Assembly: GCF_003985125.1 (NCBI RefSeq) | Contig: NZ_ML133567.1 | Coordinates: forward strand, 310,001 to 374,000 | Direction of reading: 5' to 3' | DNA length: 64,000 nucleotides | Source: Rhizobium phaseoli | GTDB lineage: Bacteria > Pseudomonadota > Alphaproteobacteria > Rhizobiales > Rhizobiaceae | In this document: piece by piece, positions 24,793-34,251 of the stretch | Layout: every line of letters starts with the position of its first letter | Numbering within the stretch: position 1 is the stretch's first letter | Made by a program: the position numbers and the translations under genes | Notes under the pieces: generated by a model | Database searches by the model: none | What the model was told of the DNA's origin: nothing | The model's input: only the letters and a program-made list of their open reading frames with translations

Positions 24793-25701
24793 TCACGCAG
24801 CCGGATTGGCGGCGGCCTCCGCGACGATCCAGTCGCGAAAGGCGGCAAGCGGCGCATAGTCGGCGCGCTCGCGCGGAAAGGCGAGATAATAGCGCTCGCG
24901 GCTCTCCATCTCCCGATCGACGGCGGCGACAAGATCGCCGCGCCTGAGTTCCTCCTGCATCAGGAATGTCGGCAGCAGGGCGACCCCGAGACCGGCGATC
25001 GCCGCCTGTGCGGCGGTGGCGAACTGGTCGAAGAGCATGCCATGCACGCTTTCGAAGGAAACGCCGTTGCCGGCGAACCACTGCTCCCAGGCATCAGGGC
25101 GCGTCGTCAGATGCAGAAGCGGAACGGACAGCAGATCCTGCGGCCCGGTGATCGCGTGTCGCTCGAGAAAGTCGAGGCTGCAGGCCGGCACGGTGCGCTC
25201 CGACATCAGCAAGGTCAGTTCCGCCCCCGGCCAGTGCGGATGGCCGAAATGGATCGCCGCATCGATCGAATCGAGGCGGAAATCGAAGGGCGAGAGCCGG
25301 GTCGCCAGATTGATGGTTACACCAGGATTGGCGGCGAGGAAGCGCCCGAGCCGCGGCGCCAGCCAGCGCGTGCCGAAGGTCGGCAGGATGGCGAGATTGA
25401 GCGTGCCGCCATGCGGATTGGCGCGCAGGTTCAGGGAGGCGCTGGATATCCGCCGGAGTGCCTCGCGGATTTCGCGGGCGTAGCCGTCGCCGGCCAGTGT
25501 CAGCCGCATGGTCTGGCGTTCACGCAGGAAGAGCTCGACGCCAAGCTGCTCTTCCAGCGCGCTCACCTGGCGACTGACGGCGCTTTGCGTCAGATCGAGC
25601 TCGCGTGCGGCCGCCGTGACGCTGCCGGTGCGGGCGACCGCCTCGAAGGCGGCGAGATGTGAAATCGACGGCAGAAAACGCCTTGAGCCAAGCATAATCA
25701 T
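24793..25701 (-). CDS. LysR-family transcriptional regulator (GcvA-like)
   Basis: The 302-residue protein has an N-terminal LysR helix-turn-helix (about 10-68; SVTAAARELDLTQSAVSRQV) and a C-terminal periplasmic-binding-like effector domain (about 95-295). It is divergent from the 2-oxoadipate-decarboxylase gene with two palindromes between them, so it likely regulates that lysine-catabolic operon. ATG 25695 is a possible second start. Confidence 0.9.
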   Translation of the reverse strand: MIMLGSRRFLPSISHLAAFEAVARTGSVTAAARELDLTQSAVSRQVSALEEQLGVELFLRERQTMRLTLAGDGYAREIREALRRISSASLNLRANPHGGTLNLAILPTFGTRWLAPRLGRFLAANPGVTINLATRLSPFDFRLDSIDAAIHFGHPHWPGAELTLLMSERTVPACSLDFLERHAITGPQDLLSVPLLHLTTRPDAWEQWFAGNGVSFESVHGMLFDQFATAAQAAIAGLGVALLPTFLMQEELRRGDLVAAVDREMESRERYYLAFPRERADYAPLAAFRDWIVAEAAANPAA

Positions 25702-25733
25702 TCCATTTCAGAATGAGCTATTTCCGAAATAGC
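25699..25733. promoter_or_regulatory. Two inverted repeats in the LysR/hglS divergent region
   Basis: GCTATTTC (25717-25724) and GAAATAGC (25726-25733) form a perfect 8+1+8 palindrome. CATTC (25699-25703) and GAATG (25711-25715) form a second. Their position between a LysR gene and its divergent target fits LysR recognition and activation sites. Confidence 0.5.
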
Positions 25734-25803
25734 GATATTTCCGGCTTCGCCGCGATTGTAAAGAGTTTCATCCTGCAAAAACGGAATGAGCCGGAGTTTC
25801 GAA

Positions 25804-27216
25804 ATGCCGCAAACCTTCGTTTCCACTGACCGCATCCGTTCCCTTTTCACCGAAGCGATGTCGCAGATGTACCGGACGGAGGTGCCGCAATACGGCACGC
25901 TGATCGAACTGGTCGCCGATGTGAATGCCGACTGCCTCGAACGCGATCCGGAGCTGCGCCAGCGTTTGGCGCACGCCGGCGAGCTCGAGCGCATCGATGT
26001 CGAGCGTCACGGCGCCATCCGCCTCGGCACGGCCGATGAACTTTTCACCATCCGCCGGCTGTTCGCCGTCATGGGCATGCAGGCGGTCGGCTACTACGAT
26101 CTCTCTGTTGCCGGCGTGCCGGTCCATTCCACCTGCTTCCGGCCGATCGACGAGGCCGCGCTCAACATCAATCCGTTCCGCGTCTTCACCTCGCTGCTGC
26201 GATTGGAACTGATCGAAGACGAAGGCCTGCGCAGCGAAGCCGAGGCCATTTTGGCAAAGCGGCGCATCTATACGCCGCGCGCCGTCGCACTGATTGAGCG
26301 TCACGAGCAGAATGGCGGCCTGACGGAAGCGGAAGCAACGGAATTCGTCGCCGAGGCGCTCGAAACCTTCCGTTGGCACGGCGAGGCGACGGTCGGCGCC
26401 GAAACCTACAAGCGCCTGCACGACGCGCATCGGCTGATCGCCGACGTCGTCAGCTTCAAAGGCCCGCACATCAATCATCTGACGCCGCGCACGCTCGATA
26501 TCGACGCGGTCCAGGCCCGCATGCCGGAACGCGGCATCACGCCGAAGGCCGTCATCGAAGGGCCGCCGCGCCGTCATTGCGATATCCTGCTGCGGCAGAC
26601 GAGCTTCAAGGCGCTGGAAGAAACGATCGTCTTTGCCGGTGAGGCGGAAGCAGTTCAAGGCACGCATACCGCCCGTTTCGGCGAGATCGAACAGCGCGGC
26701 GTGGCGCTGACGGCCAAGGGCCGGACGCTCTATGATAGGCTGCTCGCCTCGGTTCGCGGCGAGGTGCAGGTCGGCGCCGGCGGTGCCAAGGCCGGCGCCT
26801 ACGATCGGGAACTTGCCGAGCGTTTCAAGGCGCTGCCGGACAGCTGGGACGAGCTGCGCAGACAAGATCTCGCCTTCTTCCGTTATGCCGCCACGCCGGC
26901 AGGCATTGCCGCCGCGGTCAACGGCACGCTGCCTGGCGATCCGGAAGCGCTGATCGCCAAGGGTTACCTTGCCTTCTCGCCGATCGTCTACGAAGACTTC
27001 TTGCCCGTCAGCGCGGCCGGCATCTTCCAGTCGAATCTCGGCACCGATCAGCAGCAGAATTATGCGACGCGCTCGAACCGCGACGCCTTCGAGGCAGCAC
27101 TCGGCGCTGCCGTTCAGGACGAGCTGGTGCTTTATGCCGAGCGCCAGGCCGCATCGCTGGATGCAGCGATGGAAGCGCTCGGCCTTGCGGGCCTGCCGTT
27201 GAAGACCGTTGCGTGA
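25804..27216 (+). CDS. hglS: 2-oxoadipate dioxygenase/decarboxylase (DUF1338, YdcJ/HglS family)
   Basis: The 470-residue protein matches the DUF1338 family. HglS is a non-haem iron enzyme that converts 2-oxoadipate to D-2-hydroxyglutarate with O2 in the D-lysine route. The segments YRTEVPQYGTLIELVADVN and SFKGPHINHLTPRTLDID hold the histidines that coordinate the metal. CGGAG lies about seven bases before ATG 25804; ATG 25786 is also in frame. The two downstream genes encode earlier steps of lysine breakdown. Confidence 0.88.
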   Translation: MPQTFVSTDRIRSLFTEAMSQMYRTEVPQYGTLIELVADVNADCLERDPELRQRLAHAGELERIDVERHGAIRLGTADELFTIRRLFAVMGMQAVGYYDLSVAGVPVHSTCFRPIDEAALNINPFRVFTSLLRLELIEDEGLRSEAEAILAKRRIYTPRAVALIERHEQNGGLTEAEATEFVAEALETFRWHGEATVGAETYKRLHDAHRLIADVVSFKGPHINHLTPRTLDIDAVQARMPERGITPKAVIEGPPRRHCDILLRQTSFKALEETIVFAGEAEAVQGTHTARFGEIEQRGVALTAKGRTLYDRLLASVRGEVQVGAGGAKAGAYDRELAERFKALPDSWDELRRQDLAFFRYAATPAGIAAAVNGTLPGDPEALIAKGYLAFSPIVYEDFLPVSAAGIFQSNLGTDQQQNYATRSNRDAFEAALGAAVQDELVLYAERQAASLDAAMEALGLAGLPLKTVA

Positions 27217-27283
27217 AATGCGCGCTTCAACCCTTCATCATATGCGCTAAACTACCGCGATTTCGTTCCGATCGGACTGAACC

Positions 27284-28567
27284 ATGCTGAATGATCCGCG
27301 CTCCCATGGCCTCTGGGAAAAGACCGCAGCCGAACCGCCTGCTACCTCGCCTCTCGCAGGCGCGGTATCGGCCGACGTCGTCATCGTCGGTGGCGGCTAC
27401 ACCGGCCTCTCCTCTGCCCTGCATCTTGCCGAAGCCGGCTCGAAGGTGGTGCTGCTGGAGGCGAAGGAGATCGGCTTCGGCGGCGCAGGGCGCAATGTCG
27501 GTCTGATCAATGCCGGCATGTGGGTGATGCCCGACGACCTGCCCGGCGTGCTCGGCCCGCTGCACGGCGAACGCCTGCTCGAGCTGCTCGGCAATGCCCC
27601 GAAGCTCGTGATGCAACTGATCGACAGGCACGGCATTGCCTGCGAACTCGAACGCGCCGGCACGCTGCACTGCGCGGTCGGCGCCGACGGGCTGAAGGAA
27701 ATCGAGGCGCGTGCGGCGCAGTGGGCCGCACGCGGCGCGCCCGTGACGCTGCTCGATGCGGCGGAGACGGCCAGACGCATCGGCAGCGACGCCTATACCG
27801 GTGCGCTGCTCGACTTGCGCGCTGGAACGCTGCAGCCGCTGGCCTATGCGCGCGGCCTTGCCCATGCCGCCGTCAAGGCGGGTGTCGCCATCCATACGTC
27901 GAGCCCCGTCATCGCAACGGAGCGCAGCGGCAGCCGCTGGACCGTGAAGACGGAAAACGGCGCGGTCAGCGCCGACTGGATCATCGTCGCGACCGATGCC
28001 TACAGCACCGGCCCTTTCGAGCAGGTGCGCAACGAACAGGTCTATCTGCCCTATTTCAATTTCGCCACCGTGCCGCTTGGCCACAATCTGCGTCAATCGA
28101 TCCTGCCGGGACGGGAAGGCGCCTGGGATACCAAGGACATCCTGTCCTCCTTCCGCATGGACCAGGCAGGTCGTCTCGTTTTCGGCAGTGTCGGGGCGCT
28201 GCGCAATACCGGGCTTGCCGTGCACAAGGGCTGGGCCAAGCGCGCCCTGAAGCGGCTCTTCCCCATGATCGGCGATGTCGAATTCGAATGCGAATGGTAC
28301 GGCCAGATCGGCATGACCGACAATGCGCTGCCGCGCTTTCATAAATTCGCCCCCGGTGTCATCGGTTTTTCGGGTTACAATGGCCGCGGCATTGCCCCCG
28401 GCACGGTTTTCGGCCGGACACTGGCCGAGCATATTCTCGGCCGGCTTTCGGAAGCCGATCTGCCGCTGCCACTGACCTCGCCCACCGAACCGAGCTTCCG
28501 GGCGCTCAAGGAATTATGGTACGAAGCCGGCGCTCAGGTTGCCCACTTCGCCGATGCCCGCTTCTGA
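27284..28567 (+). CDS. FAD-dependent oxidoreductase, L-pipecolate-oxidase-like
   Basis: The 427-residue protein has the FAD Rossmann site DVVIVGGGYTGLSSALHLAE and the GAGRNVGLINAGMW segment seen in the DAO/PuuB/AmaA group, with FSGYNGRGIAPGT at the C-terminal FAD end. Flanked by hglS and a semialdehyde dehydrogenase, it is likely the AmaA-type enzyme that oxidises L-pipecolate to piperideine-6-carboxylate. A gamma-glutamylputrescine-oxidase-like activity is an alternative. No strong ribosome site is visible before ATG 27284. Confidence 0.8.
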   Translation: MLNDPRSHGLWEKTAAEPPATSPLAGAVSADVVIVGGGYTGLSSALHLAEAGSKVVLLEAKEIGFGGAGRNVGLINAGMWVMPDDLPGVLGPLHGERLLELLGNAPKLVMQLIDRHGIACELERAGTLHCAVGADGLKEIEARAAQWAARGAPVTLLDAAETARRIGSDAYTGALLDLRAGTLQPLAYARGLAHAAVKAGVAIHTSSPVIATERSGSRWTVKTENGAVSADWIIVATDAYSTGPFEQVRNEQVYLPYFNFATVPLGHNLRQSILPGREGAWDTKDILSSFRMDQAGRLVFGSVGALRNTGLAVHKGWAKRALKRLFPMIGDVEFECEWYGQIGMTDNALPRFHKFAPGVIGFSGYNGRGIAPGTVFGRTLAEHILGRLSEADLPLPLTSPTEPSFRALKELWYEAGAQVAHFADARF

Positions 28568-28630
28568 GAACCGACAAGCGCTTCTGAGAAGCGAACTCGC
28601 TTCTGGAATAACAAGATTGGAACCACGACA

Positions 28631-30169
28631 ATGAACATCGCCGTCCTCGATCTCGCCACCGAAACCGCCAAGCTGCTCGCCGAACTCGGAGTCGACGCCA
28701 GCCGCTATCACGGCGGCACGCTTTCCGTCACCTCGCCGGTGACGGGCAAGGAAATCGGCAAACTCAAAGAGCACACCGTTTCCGAGACGAAGGCGGCGAT
28801 CGAAGCGGCGCACAAGGCTTTCCTCGAATGGCGTTCGGTGCCGGCGCCGAAGCGCGGCGAGCTGGTCCGCCTGCTCGGTGAGGAACTGCGCGCCGCCAAG
28901 ACGGCGCTCGGCCGTCTCGTCTCGATCGAGGTCGGCAAGATCACCTCGGAAGGCCTCGGCGAGGTGCAGGAGATGATCGATATCTGCGATTTCGCCGTCG
29001 GCCTGTCCCGCCAGCTCTACGGCCTGACGATCGCCACCGAGCGCTCCGAGCACCGGATGATGGAAAGCTGGCATCCGCTCGGCGTGGTCGGCATCATCTC
29101 CGCCTTCAACTTCCCCGTCGCCGTCTGGTCATGGAATGCAGCACTCGCGATGGTCTGCGGCAATTCCACCGTCTGGAAGCCCTCGGAAAAGACGCCATTG
29201 ACCGCGCTTGCCGTGCAAGCGCTGTTCGAGAAAGCGCTGAAGCGCTTTGTTGCCGAGGGCGGCACGGCGCCGGCCAATCTGTCGACCTTGATCATCGGCG
29301 GCCGTGAGGTCGGCGAGGTGCTGGTCGATCATCCGAAGATCCCGCTCGTATCCGCCACCGGCTCGACCGCCATGGGCCGCGCCGTCGGCCCACGCCTGTC
29401 GCAGCGTTTTGCCCGCGCCATCCTCGAGCTCGGCGGCAACAATGCCGCGATCGTCTGCCCGAGCGCCGATCTCGACCTGACGCTGCGCGGCGTCGCCTTC
29501 TCCGCCATGGGCACGGCCGGCCAGCGCTGCACGACGCTGCGCCGTCTCTTCGTGCATGAAAGCGTCTACGACCAGCTGGTGCCGCGCCTGCAGAAAGCCT
29601 ACGGCTCCGTCACCATCGGCAATCCGCTCGAAACGGGCACGCTAGTCGGGCCGCTGATCGACGGCCAGGCCTTTGAGAAGATGCAGGCAGCGCTTGGCGA
29701 GGCGAAATCGGCGGGCGGCAAGGTGACCGGCGGCGGGCGCGTCGACAACGGTTCGGCCGATGCCTTCTATGTTCGCCCCGCGCTTGTCGAAATGCCCGAT
29801 CAGACCGGACCGGTCGAGCACGAGACCTTCGCGCCCATTCTTTACGTGATGAAATACAGCGATTTCGACGCGGTGCTGGCCCTGCATAACGCCGTGCCGC
29901 AGGGGTTGTCCTCGTCGATCTTCACCAACGACATGCGCGAGGCGGAAACCTTCGTCTCGGCACGCGGCTCGGACTGTGGCATCGCCAACGTCAACCTCGG
30001 GCCTTCGGGCGCCGAGATCGGTGGCGCCTTCGGCGGCGAGAAGGAGACCGGTGGCGGACGTGAATCCGGCTCCGATGCCTGGAAAGCCTATATGCGCCGC
30101 GCCACCAACACGATCAATTACGGCAGCACGCTGCCGCTTGCGCAGGGCGTCAAATTCGACGTCGAATAG
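28631..30169 (+). CDS. amaB: Aldehyde dehydrogenase, L-aminoadipate-semialdehyde (piperideine-6-carboxylate) type
   Basis: The 512-residue NAD-dependent ALDH7/AmaB-type protein shows the catalytic glutamate in LELGGNNAAIVCP and the nucleophilic cysteine in GTAGQRCTTLRRLF, with the NAD-site SATGSTAMGRAVG. It oxidises 2-aminoadipate 6-semialdehyde to 2-aminoadipate, the step between pipecolate oxidation and the 2-oxoadipate that HglS uses. A terminator hairpin follows. Confidence 0.88.
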   Translation: MNIAVLDLATETAKLLAELGVDASRYHGGTLSVTSPVTGKEIGKLKEHTVSETKAAIEAAHKAFLEWRSVPAPKRGELVRLLGEELRAAKTALGRLVSIEVGKITSEGLGEVQEMIDICDFAVGLSRQLYGLTIATERSEHRMMESWHPLGVVGIISAFNFPVAVWSWNAALAMVCGNSTVWKPSEKTPLTALAVQALFEKALKRFVAEGGTAPANLSTLIIGGREVGEVLVDHPKIPLVSATGSTAMGRAVGPRLSQRFARAILELGGNNAAIVCPSADLDLTLRGVAFSAMGTAGQRCTTLRRLFVHESVYDQLVPRLQKAYGSVTIGNPLETGTLVGPLIDGQAFEKMQAALGEAKSAGGKVTGGGRVDNGSADAFYVRPALVEMPDQTGPVEHETFAPILYVMKYSDFDAVLALHNAVPQGLSSSIFTNDMREAETFVSARGSDCGIANVNLGPSGAEIGGAFGGEKETGGGRESGSDAWKAYMRRATNTINYGSTLPLAQGVKFDVE

Positions 30170-30182
30170 GCGCGGTGACGAG

Positions 30183-30212
30183 AAAGGCGGCGTTCGCGTG
30201 GCGCCGCCTTTT
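30183..30212 (+). terminator. Rho-independent terminator of the lysine-catabolic operon
   Basis: AAAGGCGGCG (30183-30192) pairs with CGCCGCCTTT (30202-30211) and ends in four T residues, 14 bases after the stop codon of the aldehyde dehydrogenase gene. Confidence 0.8.
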
Positions 30213-30244
30213 CACTGCATTGAGATCTGTTCCCTGAAAAAAAT

Positions 30245-30303
30245 TAGTCAAGATATTGTGATGCTTTTTTCGTCACGATCAAACTTGAAATAGCTAGTCA
30301 AGA
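30245..30303 (+). promoter_or_regulatory. Candidate RirA (IRO) box and repeated TAGTCAAGA before the iron transporter
   Basis: TGA (30286-30288), nine bases, TCA (30298-30300) matches the IRO consensus TGA-N9-TCA bound by RirA in rhizobia; extended, it is CTTGA-N9-TCAAG. TAGTCAAGA occurs twice, at 30245-30253 and 30295-30303, 50 bases apart. The region is AT-rich and lies directly before a ferric-binding-protein gene. Confidence 0.6.
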
Positions 30304-30348
30304 AAAATATACGCCTCTTACCACCGGGGAAGCCCGGGTGACATTGCC

Positions 30349-31383
30349 ATGGAGGTCAGCTTGACTATTGCTCTTAACCGTTTCTCCCACCTGCTGGCGC
30401 TTGCCGCTTCGCTTCTCTCCGCCACGGCGCTCGTCAGCAGCGCCAATGCGCAGGATGAAGGCCTCGTCGTCTATAATGCCCAGCACGAAAGCCTGGGCCG
30501 CGAATGGATCGATGCCTTCACCAAGGAGACGGGCATCAAGGTCACCATGCGCCAGGGTGGCGACATGCAGTTTGCCAACCAGATCATCCAGGAAGGCGAC
30601 GCCTCTCCTGCCGATGTCTTCCTGACGGAAAATTCGCCGGCGATGGCGCTGGTCGACGGTGCAGGCCTCTTCGCGCCGGTCGAAAAGGAAACGCTGGATC
30701 AGGTTCCCGATCAGTATCGCCCGGCCGACGGCATGTGGACCGGCATTGCCGCCCGCACGACGGTTTTCGCCTATGACAAGACGAAGCTTACCGAGGACAA
30801 GCTGCCGAAGTCGATGCTCGACCTCGCCGATCCCGCCTGGAAGGGCCGCTGGGGTGCAGCGCCCGCCGGCGCCGACTTCCAGGCCATCGTCGCCTCCCTG
30901 CTGCAACTCAAGGGCGAAGATGCCACCAAGGCATGGCTGAAGGGCCTCAAGGACAACGCTACCCCCTACAAGGGCAACAGTGTCGCCATGAAGGCGGTCA
31001 ACGCGGGCGAGGTCGAAGGCGCGATCATCTATCACTATTACTGGTTCGGCGATCAGGCCAAAACAGGTGAGAACAGCAAGAATGTCGGGCTGCACTATTT
31101 CAAGACCCAGGATCCGGGCGCTTTCGTCAGCGTCTCGGGCGGCGGCGTCCTGAAGTCCACGCAGCATATGAAGGAAGCCCAGGCCTTCCTGAAATTCGTC
31201 ACCGGCAAGGCCGGCCAGGCGGTTCTGAAGAATGGCACGTCCTATGAATATGCCGTCGGCAAGAATGCAGCCTCCAACGACAAGCTGACGCCGCTCGCCG
31301 ATCTCAACGCGCCGAAAGTCGAGGCTTCGACGCTGGACAGCAAGAAGGTCGTGGAACTGATGACCGCCGCCGGCCTGATCTGA
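30349..31383 (+). CDS. fbpA: Periplasmic ferric-iron-binding protein of ABC transporter
   Basis: About 344 residues (340 from TTG 30361). A signal peptide ends at SSANA before QDEGLVVYNA. The iron-binding tyrosine pair typical of FbpA is in GAIIYHYYWFG, and QHESLGREWIDAFTKETGIKV is a family 1 start. ATG 30349 lacks a good ribosome site, whereas TTG 30361 has GGAGGT four bases upstream, so either may be used. It binds ferric iron for the permease and ATPase downstream. A candidate RirA box precedes it. Confidence 0.9.
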   Translation: MEVSLTIALNRFSHLLALAASLLSATALVSSANAQDEGLVVYNAQHESLGREWIDAFTKETGIKVTMRQGGDMQFANQIIQEGDASPADVFLTENSPAMALVDGAGLFAPVEKETLDQVPDQYRPADGMWTGIAARTTVFAYDKTKLTEDKLPKSMLDLADPAWKGRWGAAPAGADFQAIVASLLQLKGEDATKAWLKGLKDNATPYKGNSVAMKAVNAGEVEGAIIYHYYWFGDQAKTGENSKNVGLHYFKTQDPGAFVSVSGGGVLKSTQHMKEAQAFLKFVTGKAGQAVLKNGTSYEYAVGKNAASNDKLTPLADLNAPKVEASTLDSKKVVELMTAAGLI

Positions 31384-31446
31384 CACTTCTGCCGCAGGCT
31401 TGCAGCAGCCAAAACTATTGCTTTTGGCTCAAGAAAACCTTAGGGC

Positions 31447-33114
31447 ATGACGAAATCCGGCAACCGTCCTTCAAGGGCGGTTGCCTTCCTTTTTCAGCGT
31501 GTGAAGGCATCGGCCTTGCTGCAGGACAACAGATTGCTCGCATCCGGTACCGAGGCGCCGGCCGCGCCGGGGACCATGCGAATGGTATTGCCGCGCGGGC
31601 GCATGCCGCACGCCTCCGTCGTGCTCCTCGCAACCGCGGTCGCGCTGTTCAGTCTCGTGCCGCTCGGCTTTATCGGCTGGATCACCTATGATGTCGGCTG
31701 GGAGACCGTGAAGGCGCTCGTCTTCCGGTCGCGCGTCGGCGACCTCCTCATCAATACGATTCTCCTGGAATCGATTACCATTCCGCTGTCGATCGCACTC
31801 GCCGTGACGCTTGCCTGGCTGACCGAGCGCACGGATGTTCCTTTCGCCAGGCTTTGGGCCTGGCTCGCCATCGCGCCGCTTGCCGTGCCGGCCTTCGTGC
31901 ACAGCTATGCCTGGGTCAGCCTCCTTCCCGGCATGCGCGGCCTGCAGAGCGGCGTCTTCGTTTCGGTGATCGCTTATTACCCCTTCCTCTACCTGCCGGT
32001 CGCCGCAGCCTTGCGCCGTCTCGATCCGGCCATCGAGGATGCCGCCGCTTCACTCGGCCTCAGTCCATGGCGCGTCTTCTTCCGCGCCGTGCTGCCGCAG
32101 CTGAGATTCGCCATCTGCGGCGGCTCGCTGCTGATCGCCCTGCACCTGCTTTCGGAATACGGCCTGTTCGTCATGATCCGCTTCGACACTTTCGCGACGG
32201 CAATCGTCGACCAGTTTCAGTCTTCCTACAACAGTCCGGCCTCCAACATGCTCGGCGGTGTGCTCGTCGCCTGCTGTCTTTTCCTGCTTGGCCTCGAAGT
32301 GCTGCTGCGCGGCAACGAACGTTATGCCCGCGTCGGCGCCGGCTCGCCGCGTCCGGCCGATCGCCGTCGTCTCGGCTGGTTCGTGGTGCCGGCCATCGCG
32401 CTGCCCGTCGTCCTGGCGGTGCTGACGCTCGGCGTGCCGCTGGTGACGCTTGGCCGCTGGCTCTATCTCGGCGGCAGCGAGATCTGGCGTATCGACGTCG
32501 CCAGCGCCTTCGTGCAGACGATCGTGCTCGCCCTTGCCGGCGGCGTGCTGGCGACGGTTGCCGCGGCTCCGATGGCATGGCTGTCCGTGCGTGCACCCGG
32601 GCGCTTGCAGCGCCTGCTCGAAGCCTGCCACTATTATGTCGGCTCGCTGCCGGGTGTCGTCGTCGCGCTGGCGCTGGTGACGATCACCGTGCGCCTAGTG
32701 CTGCCGCTCTATCAGACCTTCGCAACCCTGCTCGTCGCCTATGTGATGCTTTTTCTGCCGCGCGCCATGGTCGGGCTGCGCACCAGCATCGCCCAGGCGC
32801 CGGTGGAGCTGGAGCGCGCCGCGATGGGTCTCGGCCGCACCCCCGGCCAGGCGGTGCTGCAGATCACCATGCGGCTTGCAGCGCCCGGAGCCGCCGCCAG
32901 CGTGGCGCTCGCCGCACTCGGCATTACCAATGAACTCACGGCGACGCTGATGCTTTCGCCCAACGGCGTCGACACGCTGGCGACGAAATTCTGGTCGCTG
33001 ACCAGCGAAATCGATTATGTCTCTGCCGCCCCTTACGCCTTCATGATGATCGTGCTGTCGCTGCCGCTCACTCTGACGCTCTATACGCAATCGAAACGGA
33101 CCGCCGGCCAATGA
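31447..33114 (+). CDS. fbpB: Ferric-iron ABC transporter, double permease
   Basis: Up to 555 residues with two fused permease halves (about 12 membrane segments). Each half has an EAA-type loop: [20 protein letters not shown] in the first and [20 protein letters not shown] in the second. This double-length form is typical of FbpB/SfuB iron permeases. The first 40 or so codons overlap an attenuator hairpin and are not membrane-like, so translation may start at GTG 31501 or ATG 31576 instead of ATG 31447. It overlaps the ATPase gene by four bases. Confidence 0.9.
   Translation: MTKSGNRPSRAVAFLFQRVKASALLQDNRLLASGTEAPAAPGTMRMVLPRGRMPHASVVLLATAVALFSLVPLGFIGWITYDVGWETVKALVFRSRVGDLLINTILLESITIPLSIALAVTLAWLTERTDVPFARLWAWLAIAPLAVPAFVHSYAWVSLLPGMRGLQSGVFVSVIAYYPFLYLPVAAALRRLDPAIEDAAASLGLSPWRVFFRAVLPQLRFAICGGSLLIALHLLSEYGLFVMIRFDTFATAIVDQFQSSYNSPASNMLGGVLVACCLFLLGLEVLLRGNERYARVGAGSPRPADRRRLGWFVVPAIALPVVLAVLTLGVPLVTLGRWLYLGGSEIWRIDVASAFVQTIVLALAGGVLATVAAAPMAWLSVRAPGRLQRLLEACHYYVGSLPGVVVALALVTITVRLVLPLYQTFATLLVAYVMLFLPRAMVGLRTSIAQAPVELERAAMGLGRTPGQAVLQITMRLAAPGAAASVALAALGITNELTATLMLSPNGVDTLATKFWSLTSEIDYVSAAPYAFMMIVLSLPLTLTLYTQSKRTAGQ
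31459..31494 (+). terminator. Attenuator-like hairpin between binding-protein and permease genes
   Basis: GGCAACCG (31459-31466) pairs with CGGTTGCC (31478-31485), with inner CCT/AGG pairing, and the T-rich tract TTCCTTTTT follows. It lies 75 bases after the fbpA stop, where a partial terminator commonly lowers expression of the membrane genes. It falls within the open frame that begins at ATG 31447. Confidence 0.65.
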
Positions 33115-34148
33115 CGCTGCTTACGATCGAGAACATCAGCAAGCGTTACGGCCCTGTCCAGGCGCTGAAGGATATTTCGCTTGAAGTGCAGGCGGGCAGC
33201 CGCACCGCCGTCGTCGGGCCGTCCGGTTCGGGCAAAACGACACTGCTGCGCATCATTGCCGGTTTCGAGCAGGCCGACATCGGCAGGGTAACCCTGGATG
33301 GCGGCGTGCTGGCGGACGGTCCGGCTGCGGTGCCGGCCCACAAGCGCGGCATCGGCATCGTCTCGCAGGACGGAGCACTGTTTCCACATCTAAGCGTCGC
33401 CGAGAATATCGGTTTCGGTTTCGAGAAAGGGGCCGTGGATCGCGAGCAGCGCATCGTCGACCTGCTCGACATGGTCGAGCTCGATCGCGGCATGCTGACG
33501 CGGCGCCCGCACCAGCTGTCCGGCGGCCAGCAGCAGCGCGTGGCGCTCGCCCGCGCGCTCGGCCGCAAGCCGCGGCTGATGCTGCTCGACGAGCCATTCT
33601 CGGCGCTCGATACCGGCTTGCGTGAAAACATGCGCAAGGTGGTGGCGCGCGTGCTGCAGGCGGCCGGCATTACCGCCGTTCTGGTCACGCATGATCAGGA
33701 AGAGGCGCTGAGCTTTGCCGATCAGGTGGCGGTGTTGAGGGAAGGGCGGCTGATCCAGGCCGGATCGCCGCAATCATTGTATCTGCATCCCAAGGATCGA
33801 GAGACGGCGCTGTTCCTCGGCGATGCCGTACTGCTTCCCGCCATCATCCGAAACGGGCTGGCCGACTGCGCCCTCGGCCGCGTCGCCGTCGAGGGCAATC
33901 GTCAGGGCAAGGCGGAGATCATGCTGCGGCCCGAGCAGATTCGCGTCGTTGCCGACGATGGCGATCGCAGCTATGGCGGACGTGTCGTCGAGGTGGAGTT
34001 CGGCGGCGCGGTCTGCACCGTTGCCGTTTCGCTCGACGGCGTTGCCCTGCCGCCGATCCGGATCAAGACCTCGAGCGTCGCCCTTCCCTCGCGCGGCGAT
34101 CTCGTTCGCTTGGATATCTCAGGCAATGCGCATGTATTCGAACGATAA
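33111..34148 (+). CDS. fbpC: Ferric-iron ABC transporter, ATP-binding protein
   Basis: The 345-residue ATPase shows Walker [13 protein letters not shown], signature [15 protein letters not shown], Walker [13 protein letters not shown] and the switch histidine in [13 protein letters not shown]; a TOBE-like C-terminal domain (about 245-345) follows. ATG 33111 overlaps the permease stop (ATGA). The three genes form a complete ferric importer. Confidence 0.94.
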   Translation: MTLLTIENISKRYGPVQALKDISLEVQAGSRTAVVGPSGSGKTTLLRIIAGFEQADIGRVTLDGGVLADGPAAVPAHKRGIGIVSQDGALFPHLSVAENIGFGFEKGAVDREQRIVDLLDMVELDRGMLTRRPHQLSGGQQQRVALARALGRKPRLMLLDEPFSALDTGLRENMRKVVARVLQAAGITAVLVTHDQEEALSFADQVAVLREGRLIQAGSPQSLYLHPKDRETALFLGDAVLLPAIIRNGLADCALGRVAVEGNRQGKAEIMLRPEQIRVVADDGDRSYGGRVVEVEFGGAVCTVAVSLDGVALPPIRIKTSSVALPSRGDLVRLDISGNAHVFER

Positions 34149-34247
34149 AGCGCGTCGCATCGAATTTGATGCATGCGACGCGCTTTAGTTCTTTGTTTTA
34201 TGCATGTCGTTACCCCGGAACCGCTGCACACTTCCGGGCGACATGCA
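34147..34247. repeat. Rhizobial bipartite palindromic repeat, copy 1
   Basis: AAAGCGCGTCGCAT (34147-34160) pairs perfectly over 14 bases with ATGCGACGCGCTTT (34173-34186). After a T-rich spacer a second palindrome follows: GCATGTCG (34202-34209) with CGACATGC (34239-34246). A related element in reverse order is at 39254-39384. It begins inside the fbpC stop codon, and the first hairpin plus T-rich spacer may serve as terminator. Confidence 0.75.
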
Positions 34248-34251
34248 TTGC

